DNA of 64,000 nt from Comamonas sp. lk (GTDB lineage: Bacteria; Pseudomonadota; Gammaproteobacteria; Burkholderiales; Burkholderiaceae_C). The notes beneath the pieces are model-generated. The model was given only the letters and a program-made list of their open reading frames with translations. It had not been told where the DNA came from and searched no databases. The stretch is taken from NCBI RefSeq assembly GCF_900564145.1, contig NZ_UOOB01000002.1, positions 124,001-188,000 of the forward strand, read 5' to 3'. Below are positions 8,606 to 16,912 of this stretch, piece by piece. The translations under genes and the position numbers were made by a program. Position 1 is the first letter of the stretch, and the number at the start of each line of letters is the position of its first letter.

Positions 8606-9034
8606 CTAGCCGCATTGAAATGACTGCACCGAGCACTGCTGGCCGGTGGGCTGCAGCCGCAGACCCCGGCCCTGCAGCAGGCAGCGGCTGCCATTGGCAA
8701 AATCCAGCTCCAGCGCATAGGCCGCCTCGCTTTCGAAGGCAGACGGCAGACTGCGCAGGCGCTGGCCCTGAATCTCCAGCTGGCCGTAGCGCAAACGGCC
8801 AATTGAGGTCAAAACAACCTCAAGCCCAGCGCCATCAATCACCACATGCTCTCAAATCAATAGCATAGGCTGCCACAGGCCTTCGCCAGCCCCGCTTTTG
8901 CCCCCCTCCACCAGGCGGGCTGCAGAAAAGCGGATCTGCAAGTCCTCGCCCTGGCGCTGAATCTGCGCCACTTCTGAATCTTCAAACCCGAGCATCATGG
9001 CCGCCAGCATAGCCGGGCGGCCCGCATGCCGCAT
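8606..9034 (-). pseudogene. Small unknown protein gene split by an in-frame TGA
   Basis: Two minus-strand pieces lie in the same frame: residues from 9034 (or Met at 9010/8998) down to a TGA at 8852-8854, and from 8845 down to 8606. Together they would give one protein of about 130-140 residues. The first piece has a short beta pattern (DSEVAQIQRQGEDLQIRFSAARL); the second continues LRYGQLEIQGQRLRSLP and LELDFANGSRCLLQGRGLRLQ, like a family of small beta-rich proteins I can picture but not name. The stop falls inside a 21-bp segment (8846-8866) whose ends are inverted (ATGCT/AGCAT) and that resembles the dispersed ATAGC elements. Removing it leaves an uninterrupted frame. Whether both pieces are still made is unknown. 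Confidence 0.55.
8846..8866. repeat. 21-bp repeat-like insertion with the stop codon
   Basis: Plus strand begins ATGCT and ends AGCAT, with CTCAAATCAAT between; 21 bp equals seven codons. The core TCAATAGCA also occurs at 30764-30772 and 41704-41712 in other dispersed elements. It contains the TGA that splits the gene at 8606-9034. Confidence 0.5.
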
Positions 9035-9097
9035 GCGCTACAGCCGTTTTCGCCGCCAGCATGCATACTGCTGCGCATTCAATGCAAGGAGGCAGGC

Positions 9098-9550
9098 ATG
9101 AGCGAGAAGCTGTATCTGGATGATCTGTACGTGGGGCAAAAATTTGTCAGCGGCGGCTATGCGCTCGATGAGGCGCAAATCATTGCCTACGCCAAACAGT
9201 TCGACCCCCAGGTGTTTCACCTCGACCCCGAAGCGGCCAAGAACACCTTCTTCCAGGGATTGGCCGCCAGCGGCTGGCACACGGCCTCCATCAGCATGCG
9301 TCTGGTGACGGAAAGCATTCCGCTGGTTGACGGCGTGATCGGCGGCGGCATGGAAGAGCTGGCCTGGCCCCAGCCCACCCGGCCCGACGACGTGCTGCAT
9401 GTGGAGTCGGAAATCGTGGAAATCATTCCCTCCCAATCCAAGCCCAACCGCGCCATGGTGCGCGTGCTCTGCCAGACCAAGAACCAGCGCGGCGAGGTGC
9501 TGCAGCGCTTCAGGCCCAAGATGGTCTGCTTCAAGCGGCCTGCGGCTTGA
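9098..9550 (+). CDS. MaoC-family hydratase (hotdog fold)
   Basis: A 150-residue MaoC/R-hydratase-like protein. The pattern YLDDLYVGQKFVSGGYALDEAQIIAYAKQFDPQVFHLDPEAA followed by FQGLAASGWHTASISMRL (seen in parts) is that of the single-hotdog enoyl-CoA hydratases; the catalytic Asp and His are expected in the FDPQVFHLD segment. Such proteins hydrate enoyl-CoA or mesaconyl-type thioesters; the real substrate cannot be read from sequence. The ATG at 9098 was chosen over an in-frame upstream start at 9026 because AAGGAGG precedes it at 7 bp. Its last 20 bp overlap the 3' end of the convergent LysR gene. Confidence 0.85.
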   Translation: MSEKLYLDDLYVGQKFVSGGYALDEAQIIAYAKQFDPQVFHLDPEAAKNTFFQGLAASGWHTASISMRLVTESIPLVDGVIGGGMEELAWPQPTRPDDVLHVESEIVEIIPSQSKPNRAMVRVLCQTKNQRGEVLQRFRPKMVCFKRPAA

Positions 9551-10424
9551 GCAGGCCGCACCCCGCCTTTTTCCTGGCGACCTCGACAAAAGCCTGAGCG
9601 GCAGGCGATAGCTTGCCAAAGTTCAGCGCCGCCAAGGCGATTTCCCTGGGCCGCGGCGGTTGCAGGCGGCGATAGACCACACCGGCCGGCGGCTCGGGCA
9701 ATGCCAGACGGGCAGCGACCGTGATGGCCTGGCCCTGGGCCACAAAACCCATCATGGAGCCAAGCTGCTCGAAGCGGAAAAGCGTTCTGGGCACCGCGCC
9801 GTCCAATGCCAGAAACTGGTCTATATACGGGCCCGATCCGGCAGCCGTGCGGATAAAGGGCTGATCGTGCAGATCGCCGGCGCCAATCGCTGACTTGGCC
9901 GCCAGCGCGTGGGACGCCGGCAGCACAGCCACCAACTCATCCGTGGCCAGCCTCAGGGTTTCAAAACGCTCGTCGGGCAGAACCACAAAGCCCAGTTCCA
10001 CCCGTCGCTCCAGCAGCCACTGGACGACCACAGCATCCACGGCCTCGTCGATCTGCACTTCCACCAGCGGCTGGATCTGCTGGTATTCCAGCATCAAGGC
10101 CGGCAGCAGCTGCAAAGAGCTGCTGGCCCCGAAAGAGGCAATGCGCAGCGTGCCACGGGCAATGCCGCGCTCATAGCCGGCTTCCTGATGCAGCGCCTGC
10201 TTTTGCTGCAGGATGTCGTTGGCCCGGGTCAGCAGCTTGCTGCCCACGGGGGTCAATACGGTCCCTGCGCCTTCACGGCTCAGCAGACTCACCCCCAGCT
10301 CGGTTTCCAGCTGTTTGATGGCGTGGCTGACCGCGCTTTGCGTAATGCCCAGCGCTGCGGCCGCGCGCGAGAAGCTGCCCACCTGGGCCAGGACGGAAAA
10401 GATTTCCAGCTGCGTGAAAGTCAT
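9531..10424 (-). CDS. LysR-type regulator next to an EamA exporter
   Basis: A 297-residue LysR protein: winged helix at residues 2-60 (FSRAAAALGITQSAVSHAIKQLE) and a type-2 periplasmic-binding-like effector domain from about 90. It is divergent from the EamA transporter gene 51 bp away, a classic arrangement in which the LysR protein controls the neighbour. An ATTC-N6-GAAT inverted repeat lies in that gap. Its 3' end overlaps the MaoC gene by 20 bp. The inducer is unknown. Confidence 0.88.
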   Translation of the reverse strand: MTFTQLEIFSVLAQVGSFSRAAAALGITQSAVSHAIKQLETELGVSLLSREGAGTVLTPVGSKLLTRANDILQQKQALHQEAGYERGIARGTLRIASFGASSSLQLLPALMLEYQQIQPLVEVQIDEAVDAVVVQWLLERRVELGFVVLPDERFETLRLATDELVAVLPASHALAAKSAIGAGDLHDQPFIRTAAGSGPYIDQFLALDGAVPRTLFRFEQLGSMMGFVAQGQAITVAARLALPEPPAGVVYRRLQPPRPREIALAALNFGKLSPAAQAFVEVARKKAGCGLLKPQAA

Positions 10425-10436
10425 GAGCTTTTACTC

Positions 10437-10450
10437 ATTCGACGATGAAT
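10437..10450. promoter_or_regulatory. Candidate LysR operator
   Basis: ATTC (10437-10440), six bases, GAAT (10447-10450) form a perfect inverted repeat in the 51-bp gap between the divergent LysR and EamA genes. LysR sites are often short imperfect T-N11-A dyads; this one is 14 bp. The match is short and could be chance. Confidence 0.35.
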
Positions 10451-10475
10451 CAAGATAAGCAGATAGTACGACACC

Positions 10476-11408
10476 ATGATCTGTTCTCGCTATTCCACGC
10501 ATCTGGGTTTGGTCGGCATGGCCGCTTTCTGGGGAGCCTCCTGGCCATGGGGCCGCATCGTCGCTCAAGCCATGCCGCCGCTGGCGGCAGCCAGCTTGCG
10601 TTTTGTGCTGGCCAGCCTGGTGCTGTTTGTGTGGCTGTACCGCAGCGGGCGCTTGAGCAGCTTGCGCACGCTCAACACCCGGCAATGGGCAGGTCTGACC
10701 TGCGCGGCGGCCGTCGGCGTGCTGGGCTACTCGATCTTCTTTTTGCTGGCGCTGCAGACCGTTGCGGCCAGCAAGGCCGCCATGGTGGTGGCGCTCAACC
10801 CCGTGCTGACGCTGGTGTTCGCAGCCCTGCTGTTTCGTGAAGCGCTGAACTGGCTGATGGGCCTGGGAGTGGCGCTGGCCGTATCGGGGGCACTGTATGT
10901 ACTCAGCGACGGCTCGCTGGCCGCCTTTCAAGCTGGCCGCTCCGGCGCAGGAGAATGGCTGCTGCTGGGCTGCGCCGCCTGTTGGGTCGCTTACACCCTG
11001 GTGGGGCGCATGGTGCTGGTGACCGTCGACTCGCTGACCGCCACCACGCTCACGGCAGCCATGGGTGCCGTTCTGCTGCTGATTGCCAGCTTGACGCTGG
11101 AAGGGCCAGCGGCCTGGCGCGACCTGGCTGATGCAGCACCGGCCGCCTGGTACAGCCTGCTGGCTCTGGCACTGGGCGCCACAGCCCTGGCCTATGCCTG
11201 GTATCTGAATGGCGTCAAGGTTCTGGGCGCCGGGGCGGCCGCGGCCTATATGGCCCTGGTGCCGCTATTTGGCTCGGTGTTTTCCAGCCTGTGGCTTGGT
11301 GAGCCCATCACCCCCTCTCTGGTGACGGGCGGCGCCATGGCCGTTGCAGGCATGTTGACCATGAACTACGGCAGGCTGTCCACGCTGAAAACCGCAAGCA
11401 CGGCTTAA
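10476..11408 (+). CDS. EamA/DMT-family transporter
   Basis: A 310-residue drug/metabolite transporter with ten predicted membrane helices and the internal two-EamA-domain repeat (first copy about residues 10-140, second about 155-290). MAAFWGASWPWGRI at the N-terminus and the AYAWYLNGVKVLGAGAAAAYMALVPLFG segment (read in parts) of the second copy are typical. Members export amino acids, metabolites or drugs. The start may be ATG 10476 or the Met 14 codons later; the first keeps the full first helix. It is probably under control of the divergent LysR. Substrate unknown. Confidence 0.86.
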   Translation: MICSRYSTHLGLVGMAAFWGASWPWGRIVAQAMPPLAAASLRFVLASLVLFVWLYRSGRLSSLRTLNTRQWAGLTCAAAVGVLGYSIFFLLALQTVAASKAAMVVALNPVLTLVFAALLFREALNWLMGLGVALAVSGALYVLSDGSLAAFQAGRSGAGEWLLLGCAACWVAYTLVGRMVLVTVDSLTATTLTAAMGAVLLLIASLTLEGPAAWRDLADAAPAAWYSLLALALGATALAYAWYLNGVKVLGAGAAAAYMALVPLFGSVFSSLWLGEPITPSLVTGGAMAVAGMLTMNYGRLSTLKTASTA

Positions 11409-11467
11409 TGCCGAGAGCCTGCGGCGCTCAGTTAATCTAGTGGCTGTCGCGAACCAAGGATCCAAAC

Positions 11468-11770
11468 ATGAACGAATACATCTTGCTGATGCATCAGGAT
11501 GCTCAGCACACCGAAGCAGCCCGCGACCCGCAGCAATGGGAGCAGTACCTGGGCCAGTTGCGCAGCAGCGGGCAATTCGATGGCGGCAGCTCCATGGCCC
11601 CCGGGCTGCGCCTGCGAAAGAGTCAGGCGGACCAGCCCAGCGCCAATGATCTGAGCGGCTTCATTCGCGTGCGTGCCATCAGTCTCGAAAGCGCCAAGCA
11701 GTTTCTGGCTGGCAATCCGGTCTACGAAGCCGGCGGCACAGTGGAGATCCGGGAATTGCCCCGCAACTGA
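11468..11770 (+). CDS. YCII-related domain protein
   Basis: A 100-residue protein with the YCII/DGPF fold: it opens MNEYILLMHQDA and has the QQWEQYLGQLRSSGQFDGG helix and the strand pair ending GGTVEIREL. Members are small ferredoxin-like-fold proteins, some linked to ECF sigma factors, with a proposed His-Asp catalytic pair; H9 and D11 are at the expected place here. No sigma factor gene adjoins it. It converges with the GNAT gene. Function unknown. Confidence 0.8.
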   Translation: MNEYILLMHQDAQHTEAARDPQQWEQYLGQLRSSGQFDGGSSMAPGLRLRKSQADQPSANDLSGFIRVRAISLESAKQFLAGNPVYEAGGTVEIRELPRN

Positions 11771-11826
11771 TGTGACTCGCAAGACAGGGGCTGAGGCAGC
11801 GCCGGGTGACAGAGCTACCGGTGGTT

Positions 11827-12324
11827 TCAGCGAGGCGCCAATCCAGGCCTGGCGGGCGTCAGCTCATAGGTCACCCAGGCCGTGGGCTGGGCAAGCCGGT
11901 CATAGAGCTGGCGCGCAGCGGCATTGTCCTGTGCGGTGATCCAGCGCAGCAAAGGCCAACCCCTGCGTTCGGCGATGGATGAAACTGCAGCGATCAGACT
12001 GCGCCCTACACCGCCGCCCCTATGGCTTGGCAGAACAAAAAGATCGTCAAGAAAGCCGACCTCCTGCCCCAAAAGCGGTTCGGGATAGCCACGATAGTGA
12101 GCCAGGCCTAGGAGCTCTCCTGTCGCCGAGACTGCCACCATGGCTTCCTGAGGATGCTGAGGCGACATCAGCCACGACCAGGTTCTCTGCAGAATGGCTC
12201 CATCCATGGGTGATTGATAGAAATCCGCGTACTGGCGGTATAGCGACTCCCATTGGGTTCGATCGCTTGGCCTGATCTCTCTGAGCACCAGCGCGGTGCT
12301 GTCTGTATGGCTTTTGGTATTCAT
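11827..12324 (-). CDS. GNAT-family N-acetyltransferase
   Basis: A 165-residue acetyltransferase. The acetyl-CoA-binding motif A is LDDLFVLPSHRGGGVGRSLIAAV (about residues 92-113, in parts Q/R-x-x-G-x-G: HRGGGVG). Motif B follows in the LLRWITAQDNAAARQLYDRL stretch. The C-terminal WVTYEL strand is typical of the diamine/amino-acid acetyltransferase-like group, but the substrate is unknown. It is the last gene of the GST-LLM-GNAT group, 53 bp after the LLM gene. Confidence 0.85.
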   Translation of the reverse strand: MNTKSHTDSTALVLREIRPSDRTQWESLYRQYADFYQSPMDGAILQRTWSWLMSPQHPQEAMVAVSATGELLGLAHYRGYPEPLLGQEVGFLDDLFVLPSHRGGGVGRSLIAAVSSIAERRGWPLLRWITAQDNAAARQLYDRLAQPTAWVTYELTPARPGLAPR

Positions 12325-12377
12325 CTGGCTTATCTCCTGAAAGGTTCACGCGACACCAGCGGTACAGCTCCTGGCGC

Positions 12378-13406
12378 CTACCATAAGGCGGCGGCAGGGG
12401 CCGGGCCTGGGTGAGAGGGGAAATACGGCAACACCTCCTCGGCAATTTCCTGCAGCACCTGCGCCACGGGCCGCTGCGAGAACTGCACGCCAAGGGCGGC
12501 GTGATTGACCCCTGCCTCCTGCCACTGCTCCAGCAAATCGATCAGGCCCTTACGCCCGGTGCGCAGCACATAACCGCCATGCATGGGCGTACGGGGATAG
12601 TCGGCATCTTCCACAAGATCCAGCCACTCATTGCTCATATGTGGGCGAAAGCCGCCATCAGGAATCATGGCGCGCCAGGCCTGGATCTTCTCAGCCAGGC
12701 GCTGAGGGCCCTGGCGCGTATGGGTGGGCCCGGGATAGGTCAGCCAGCCGTCGGCATGCTCTGCGATCCAGGGCAGCGATTGGCCGGAGGAACCGGTGAC
12801 GATCAGCGGAATCGTGCCGTTTGCAGGCTTGGGCAGAAACTCCGCGCCATCAATGCGGCCCAACGGGGAGTCAATGACCGGCCTGCCCTGCTGCAGCAAC
12901 TGTCTAAAGTAGGTCACAGACTGCGCAAAGCGTTCCCCGCGCTTGCCATGCTCGAGTCCATAGGCTGGAAACTCGACGGGCCGGTCACCAGAGGCAATTC
13001 CCAGCACCAGCCGCCCGCCGGAGAGCTGATCTATGGTGGCCGAAGCCTTGGCCAGCTCGATAGGGTGGCGCAGCGAGAAGATGGCGCTGCCAGTGGCCAG
13101 CGCAATCGTCTTGGTCTTGGCGGCCAGAAATGCCAGATAGGTGAAAGGATCGAAGACCTGCCCCGCATCGCCAAACGAGGGATCGAACAAGGGCACATCT
13201 CTGACCCACACGGCAGCGAATCCATAGCGGTCAATGGCACTGACCAGTTCGGACTGGCCGGCCAGCACCTGCATATCGCCTTGATAAAACCGCAGCGGCA
13301 GAAAAATGCCCAGGGTCAGAGCATCCGGAGCAAACATGCGGCGGTAGCCAGGATGCGCCGCAAAAACGGGGGCAGAAGCGCCGCCAAAGGAAAGGCTATC
13401 GTTCAT
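12378..13406 (-). CDS. LLM-class flavin-dependent oxidoreductase
   Basis: A 342-residue luciferase-like monooxygenase. Motifs are the N-terminal TLGIFLPL, AAVWVRDVPLFDPSFGDAGQ, LATGSAIFSLRHPIELAKASATIDQLSGGR (in parts) and the flavin-phosphate region GIASGDRP with later IVTGSSGQSLPWIAEHADGW. These enzymes use FMN (or F420 in other groups) to oxidise substrates with O2. The start at 13406 has AGGAA at the right distance; the open frame to 13652 runs into the GST gene. It lies 19 bp after the GST gene, so the pair is one transcript. A GST plus LLM pair suggests handling of an electrophilic or sulfur compound, which is inference. Confidence 0.86.
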   Translation of the reverse strand: MNDSLSFGGASAPVFAAHPGYRRMFAPDALTLGIFLPLRFYQGDMQVLAGQSELVSAIDRYGFAAVWVRDVPLFDPSFGDAGQVFDPFTYLAFLAAKTKTIALATGSAIFSLRHPIELAKASATIDQLSGGRLVLGIASGDRPVEFPAYGLEHGKRGERFAQSVTYFRQLLQQGRPVIDSPLGRIDGAEFLPKPANGTIPLIVTGSSGQSLPWIAEHADGWLTYPGPTHTRQGPQRLAEKIQAWRAMIPDGGFRPHMSNEWLDLVEDADYPRTPMHGGYVLRTGRKGLIDLLEQWQEAGVNHAALGVQFSQRPVAQVLQEIAEEVLPYFPSHPGPAPAAALW

Positions 13407-13425
13407 TGCTGTTCCTGTTCGCATT

Positions 13426-14049
13426 TCATGCGCCCGTTGCGGGGGCGGGCAAGCTAACGCCTTTGCGTACCGCAGGTCTGCTGGCCACGCGTTCGTGCCA
13501 GGCGGACAGATGGGTGAAGGCGCTGAAGTCGAAATCAATGATTCGCGCGATATGGCTCCAGCCGAAATGGGCGATGTCTGCGATCGAATACTCCTCGCCA
13601 GCCAGATACGTATGACCGGCAAGACGCTGATCCAGCACCGCGAAGACAGCATTGCTCAGCTGGCGGTATCGCTCGATGGCGGCAGGATTTTTCTCGCTGC
13701 TTCCCAGTTCGAAGTGAACGCGCTGGCCTATCAGCGGTCCGACGCTGGAAGCATGAAACAGCAGCCACTGCATGGCCTGCCAACGCGTCTGCGGCAAGGT
13801 CGGCAACAGGCGGCCGGTTTTCTCTGCGAGGTAGAGCAGGATGGCGGCCGACTCGAACAGCGTGATTCCCGTCTCGTGGTCCACCAGCACCGGAATGCGA
13901 CCATGCGGATTCAGGCGCAAAAAATCAGCCTGGCGGTTCTCGCCTTGCTCAATGCGCACATGCCTGAGCGTGTAGGGCAAGCCCAGCTCCTCCAGAGCGA
14001 TGGTGATCTTGAAACCGTTGGGAGAGCTGTCGGTATAGAGCTCGATCAT
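13426..14049 (-). CDS. Glutathione S-transferase
   Basis: A 207-residue cytosolic GST. The N-terminal thioredoxin-like domain starts MIELYTDSSPNGFKITIALEELG and has the cis-Pro motif GRIPVLVD followed by LFESAAILLYLAEK (the E-S glutathione-binding pair). The all-helical C-terminal domain contains YSIADIAHFGWSH, the N-capping box. It resembles the YghU/GstB-like group. I chose the Met at 14049, the canonical family start; the frame stays open to 14208 but that would add 53 residues of non-family sequence. It is the first gene of a GST-LLM-GNAT operon facing a LysR gene. Confidence 0.88.
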   Translation of the reverse strand: MIELYTDSSPNGFKITIALEELGLPYTLRHVRIEQGENRQADFLRLNPHGRIPVLVDHETGITLFESAAILLYLAEKTGRLLPTLPQTRWQAMQWLLFHASSVGPLIGQRVHFELGSSEKNPAAIERYRQLSNAVFAVLDQRLAGHTYLAGEEYSIADIAHFGWSHIARIIDFDFSAFTHLSAWHERVASRPAVRKGVSLPAPATGA

Positions 14050-14208
14050 GGCCTGGCTCGCTTGAGCAGGAACTGAGCCTGGGAGCGCGGCCAGGCACTG
14101 CGGCCATGAAATCCCGGGGGTCAAAAAATCAAGCCAGTAGACGCATTGCGTCGTGCGCAAGCGGACAGGGTTAAGCCGCCAGTGCGAATAAGTCATTTCA
14201 AGATCCAA

Positions 14209-14322
14209 TCAATATAGTTTTACTAAATCTGTGAACCGCCACAGACTTGATCAATCATCTATTTCAATGCTCAAATAGTGAAACGATTGTTTTTTGTTTT
14301 GCATTTAGAAAAACTATATTCA
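14209..14322. promoter_or_regulatory. Inverted 20-bp repeat flanking the divergent GST/LysR promoters
   Basis: TCAATATAGTTTTACTAAAT at 14209-14228 recurs in inverted orientation at 14303-14322 (reads TGAATATAGTTTTTCTAAAT on the minus strand), 18 of 20 identical. The two arms are 74 bp apart in an unusually A+T-rich stretch, and the second arm ends directly at the ATG of the LysR gene. Two such sites in a divergent LysR-target gap suggest regulator binding and DNA looping or autorepression; this is inference. Confidence 0.55.
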
Positions 14323-15213
14323 ATGTCTACCCATCTACCTCTGCAAGCGCTGCGCACCTTTGTCGAAGTCGGGCAGCGCGGCAGCATCAAGGCTGCAGCC
14401 GAAGCCCTGCACGTGACTTCAGGTGCGGTAAGTCAGCAGATACGGCTGCTGGAGGAGCGGCTGGAGACAGTGCTGTTCACCCGGGAAAGACTGGGTTTGC
14501 GCCTTACCGAAGCCGGAGCCAGCCTCTATCCCTCGCTGCTGCAGGCCTTCGCGCAGATAGAAAGCGCTGTGGCCGCCCTGGAGGTAAGCAAGGAGCGCCC
14601 GACTCTGACGGTCAGCACGGTGGCCAGCTTTGCCGCGTCCTGGCTGGTGCCGCGCCTGGGGCGTTTCAATCAGCGCCACCCCGAGATCGAAGTGCGGGTC
14701 GAAGCCACGTCGGACTTGGCAGATATGCGCAGCGATCGTGTGGATGTGGCCTTGCGCCACGGCCTGGGCAACTACCCCGGTCTTGAGGTCAAGCGTCTGA
14801 TGGCGCCGGTGCTGGTGCCCGTGGCCAGCCCCGGCTTACTGGCCGGCGATCAAGAACTGAATCAGCCGCAGGACTGCTTGAACTACCCGTTGCTGCATGA
14901 CAGCGACCGTGCCGACTGGCCGCTGTGGCTGTCTGCGCACGAGACCGCCCCGGACGCGCGCGCAGAACGCGGCACCGCGTTCGAGGACGACTTTCTGCTG
15001 ATTCGCGCCGCCGAAGCCGGCCAGGGACTGGCACTCGTTCCCGAGGTCTATGCCCGCGAGGAGATCGCCGCCGGCCGCCTGGTGCAGGTTCTGGACAAGC
15101 CCTGGCCGGCCAGATTTGCCTACTATGCGGTCACCCGCCCCGACGCCATGCAACGCCCTGAAATCAAGGCATTCATCGATTGGGTCAGCGAGGAAGCGGC
15201 AGCCAGCCGCTAA
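14323..15213 (+). CDS. LysR-type regulator (GcvA-like) of the GST-LLM operon
   Basis: A 296-residue LysR protein. The winged helix (LQALRTFVEVGQRGSIKAAAEALHV..., in parts) includes the HVTSGAVSQQIRLLEERL recognition helix of the GcvA group; the effector domain is from about residue 90. The start MSTHLPLQALRTF at 14323 fits the family; an in-frame ATG at 14278 would add 15 non-family residues. No Shine-Dalgarno is visible and the inverted repeat runs up to the ATG, so the transcript may be leaderless or poorly translated, with binding by its own product blocking initiation. Confidence 0.86.
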   Translation: MSTHLPLQALRTFVEVGQRGSIKAAAEALHVTSGAVSQQIRLLEERLETVLFTRERLGLRLTEAGASLYPSLLQAFAQIESAVAALEVSKERPTLTVSTVASFAASWLVPRLGRFNQRHPEIEVRVEATSDLADMRSDRVDVALRHGLGNYPGLEVKRLMAPVLVPVASPGLLAGDQELNQPQDCLNYPLLHDSDRADWPLWLSAHETAPDARAERGTAFEDDFLLIRAAEAGQGLALVPEVYAREEIAAGRLVQVLDKPWPARFAYYAVTRPDAMQRPEIKAFIDWVSEEAAASR

Positions 15214-15375
15214 GCTTGCTTGGCTCGCCAGGGTGAGTCTCGCAGGACAAGCCGGCCTCGCCACCCAAGCTTTCGCCGCCAGCCACGGCGCAGCGCTCAA
15301 GCAAAGCCGCCCCAGCCTGCGTACCATCTCGCATCTGAGCCCCGGCAAATGTTTCCCTGGGGCCGACTTGCTTTC

Positions 15376-16857
15376 ATGACTCAGCCTTCTCTACTCCAGC
15401 GCCTGCGCGCCGAATGGGCCCCCAGCATTCCCCGCGAACTGCTGGCCGGCTCCGTTGCCACTTTTGCCCTGATCCCCGAAGTCATTGCCTTTTCCTTTGT
15501 CGCGGGAGTGGACCCATCGGTAGGGCTTTTCGCCTCCTTTGTCATCAGCATCGTGATTGCGGTGTTTGGCGCCCGACCGGCCATGGTGTCGGCGGCAGCG
15601 GGTTCGGTCGCCCTGGTGGCTGCGCCGCTGATGGCCTCGCACGGCTTGCAATACCTGTTGGCGGCCGGCTTGCTGGCCGGGATCATGCAAATCGTGTTTG
15701 GCCTATGCAAGATGGGCATGCTGATCCGTTTTGTCTCCAGCTCGGTTCGCACCGGCTTTGTCAATGCGCTGGCGGTGCTGATTTTTTCGGCCCAACTCCC
15801 GCATCTGCATGGCGCCAATACCGCCACCTGGGCCATGCTGGCGCTGGGCCTGGCCATCATCTACGGCCTGCCGTGGCTGGGCCAGAGGCTGCAGATCCGG
15901 GCCTTTACCGCCATTCCCTCGCCGCTGATTGCCGTGTTGCTGCTCACCGTGCTGGCCAGCATGCTGGATTTGCCATTGCACACCGTGGCCGATCTGGGAA
16001 CCCTGCCCGCCAGCCTGCCGCAATGGGCGATGCCCGAGGTGCCCGCCACGCTGGAGACGCTGCGCATCATCGCCCTGCCGGCGCTGGCCATCGCCATGGT
16101 GGGCCTGCTGGAATCGGTGCTGACGGCCGCCGTGGTCGATGATCTGACCGGCACGCCCAGCAACAAGAACCGCGAATGCACCGGCCTGGGCCTGGCGAAT
16201 ATGGCGGCCAGCGTGTTTGGCGGCATTGCCGGCTGCGGCATGATCGGCCAGGCCGTCGGCAATGTGAAATACGGCGGCCGCGGCCGGCTATCCACGCTGT
16301 TTGCCGGCGTTTTCCTGCTGATTTTGATGGTGGCGCTCAAACCCTGGGTCTCCAAAGTGCCGGTGATCGCCCTGGTCGCCATCATGGTGATGGTGTCGGC
16401 TTCCACGTTCGACTGGAAGTCGCTAGGCAATCTGCTGCGTCACCCTCGCCTGTCCAGCGCCGTGATGCTGAGCACGGTGCTCATCACCATTGCCACCCAC
16501 AATCTGGCCGCTGGCGTGCTGGCCGGCGTACTGCTCTCCGGCCTGTTTTTCAGCGTCAAGGTATCGAGCATGCTCAGCGTGAGCCGCATGGATGATGCCC
16601 CAAACGGCGCTTGCGGTTGGCAGGTCAGCGGACAGGTGTTTTTCGCTTCGGCCGATGCGCTGATCGAAGCTTTTGACGTACGGGCTGCGGCAGGCCGCCC
16701 CGTATGTATCGACGTCAGCCGCGCCCAGTTCTGGGACATCACGGCCGTGAGCGCTCTGGACAAGGTGGTGCAGCGCCTGCAACAGCATGGCTGCACGGTG
16801 GAAGTCATAGGCATGGATGCCGCCAGCCAGCGCCTGCTGCAACGCATCAGGGCCTGA
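15376..16857 (+). CDS. SulP/SLC26-family anion transporter with STAS domain
   Basis: A 493-residue protein. Residues about 20-380 form the SLC26 transport domain with some 12-14 membrane helices, opening with IPRELLAGSVATFALIPEVIAFSF and AGVDPSVGLFASF, the SulP signature region. Residues about 410-490 form a STAS domain (VCIDVSRAQFWDITAVSALD). SulP carriers move sulfate, bicarbonate, or dicarboxylates; the sequence resembles the shorter bacterial type for which substrate is rarely known. No carbonic anhydrase or sulfur gene adjoins. The start at 15376 was chosen from the MTQPSLLQRLRAEW N-terminus; the frame is open 52 codons further up. Confidence 0.85.
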   Translation: MTQPSLLQRLRAEWAPSIPRELLAGSVATFALIPEVIAFSFVAGVDPSVGLFASFVISIVIAVFGARPAMVSAAAGSVALVAAPLMASHGLQYLLAAGLLAGIMQIVFGLCKMGMLIRFVSSSVRTGFVNALAVLIFSAQLPHLHGANTATWAMLALGLAIIYGLPWLGQRLQIRAFTAIPSPLIAVLLLTVLASMLDLPLHTVADLGTLPASLPQWAMPEVPATLETLRIIALPALAIAMVGLLESVLTAAVVDDLTGTPSNKNRECTGLGLANMAASVFGGIAGCGMIGQAVGNVKYGGRGRLSTLFAGVFLLILMVALKPWVSKVPVIALVAIMVMVSASTFDWKSLGNLLRHPRLSSAVMLSTVLITIATHNLAAGVLAGVLLSGLFFSVKVSSMLSVSRMDDAPNGACGWQVSGQVFFASADALIEAFDVRAAAGRPVCIDVSRAQFWDITAVSALDKVVQRLQQHGCTVEVIGMDAASQRLLQRIRA

Positions 16858-16912
16858 GTCCAGCCTTTACAGCCTGCAGGACGGAATGACCGCCCGAGCC
16901 CGACCCTGTGGC

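Noticed and set aside
8852..8854. TGA read as selenocysteine
   Set aside because: No SECIS-like hairpin or Sel genes are seen, and the residues around the TGA are those of a repeat-like insertion rather than a redox motif.
12411..13457. A 348-residue plus-strand frame opposite the LLM oxidoreductase
   Set aside because: No family pattern and no ribosome site; antisense to a clearly recognised enzyme.
13407..13652. An 82-residue N-terminal extension of the LLM oxidoreductase
   Set aside because: It runs through the GST gene in another frame, has no family match, and a good Shine-Dalgarno precedes the Met at 13406.
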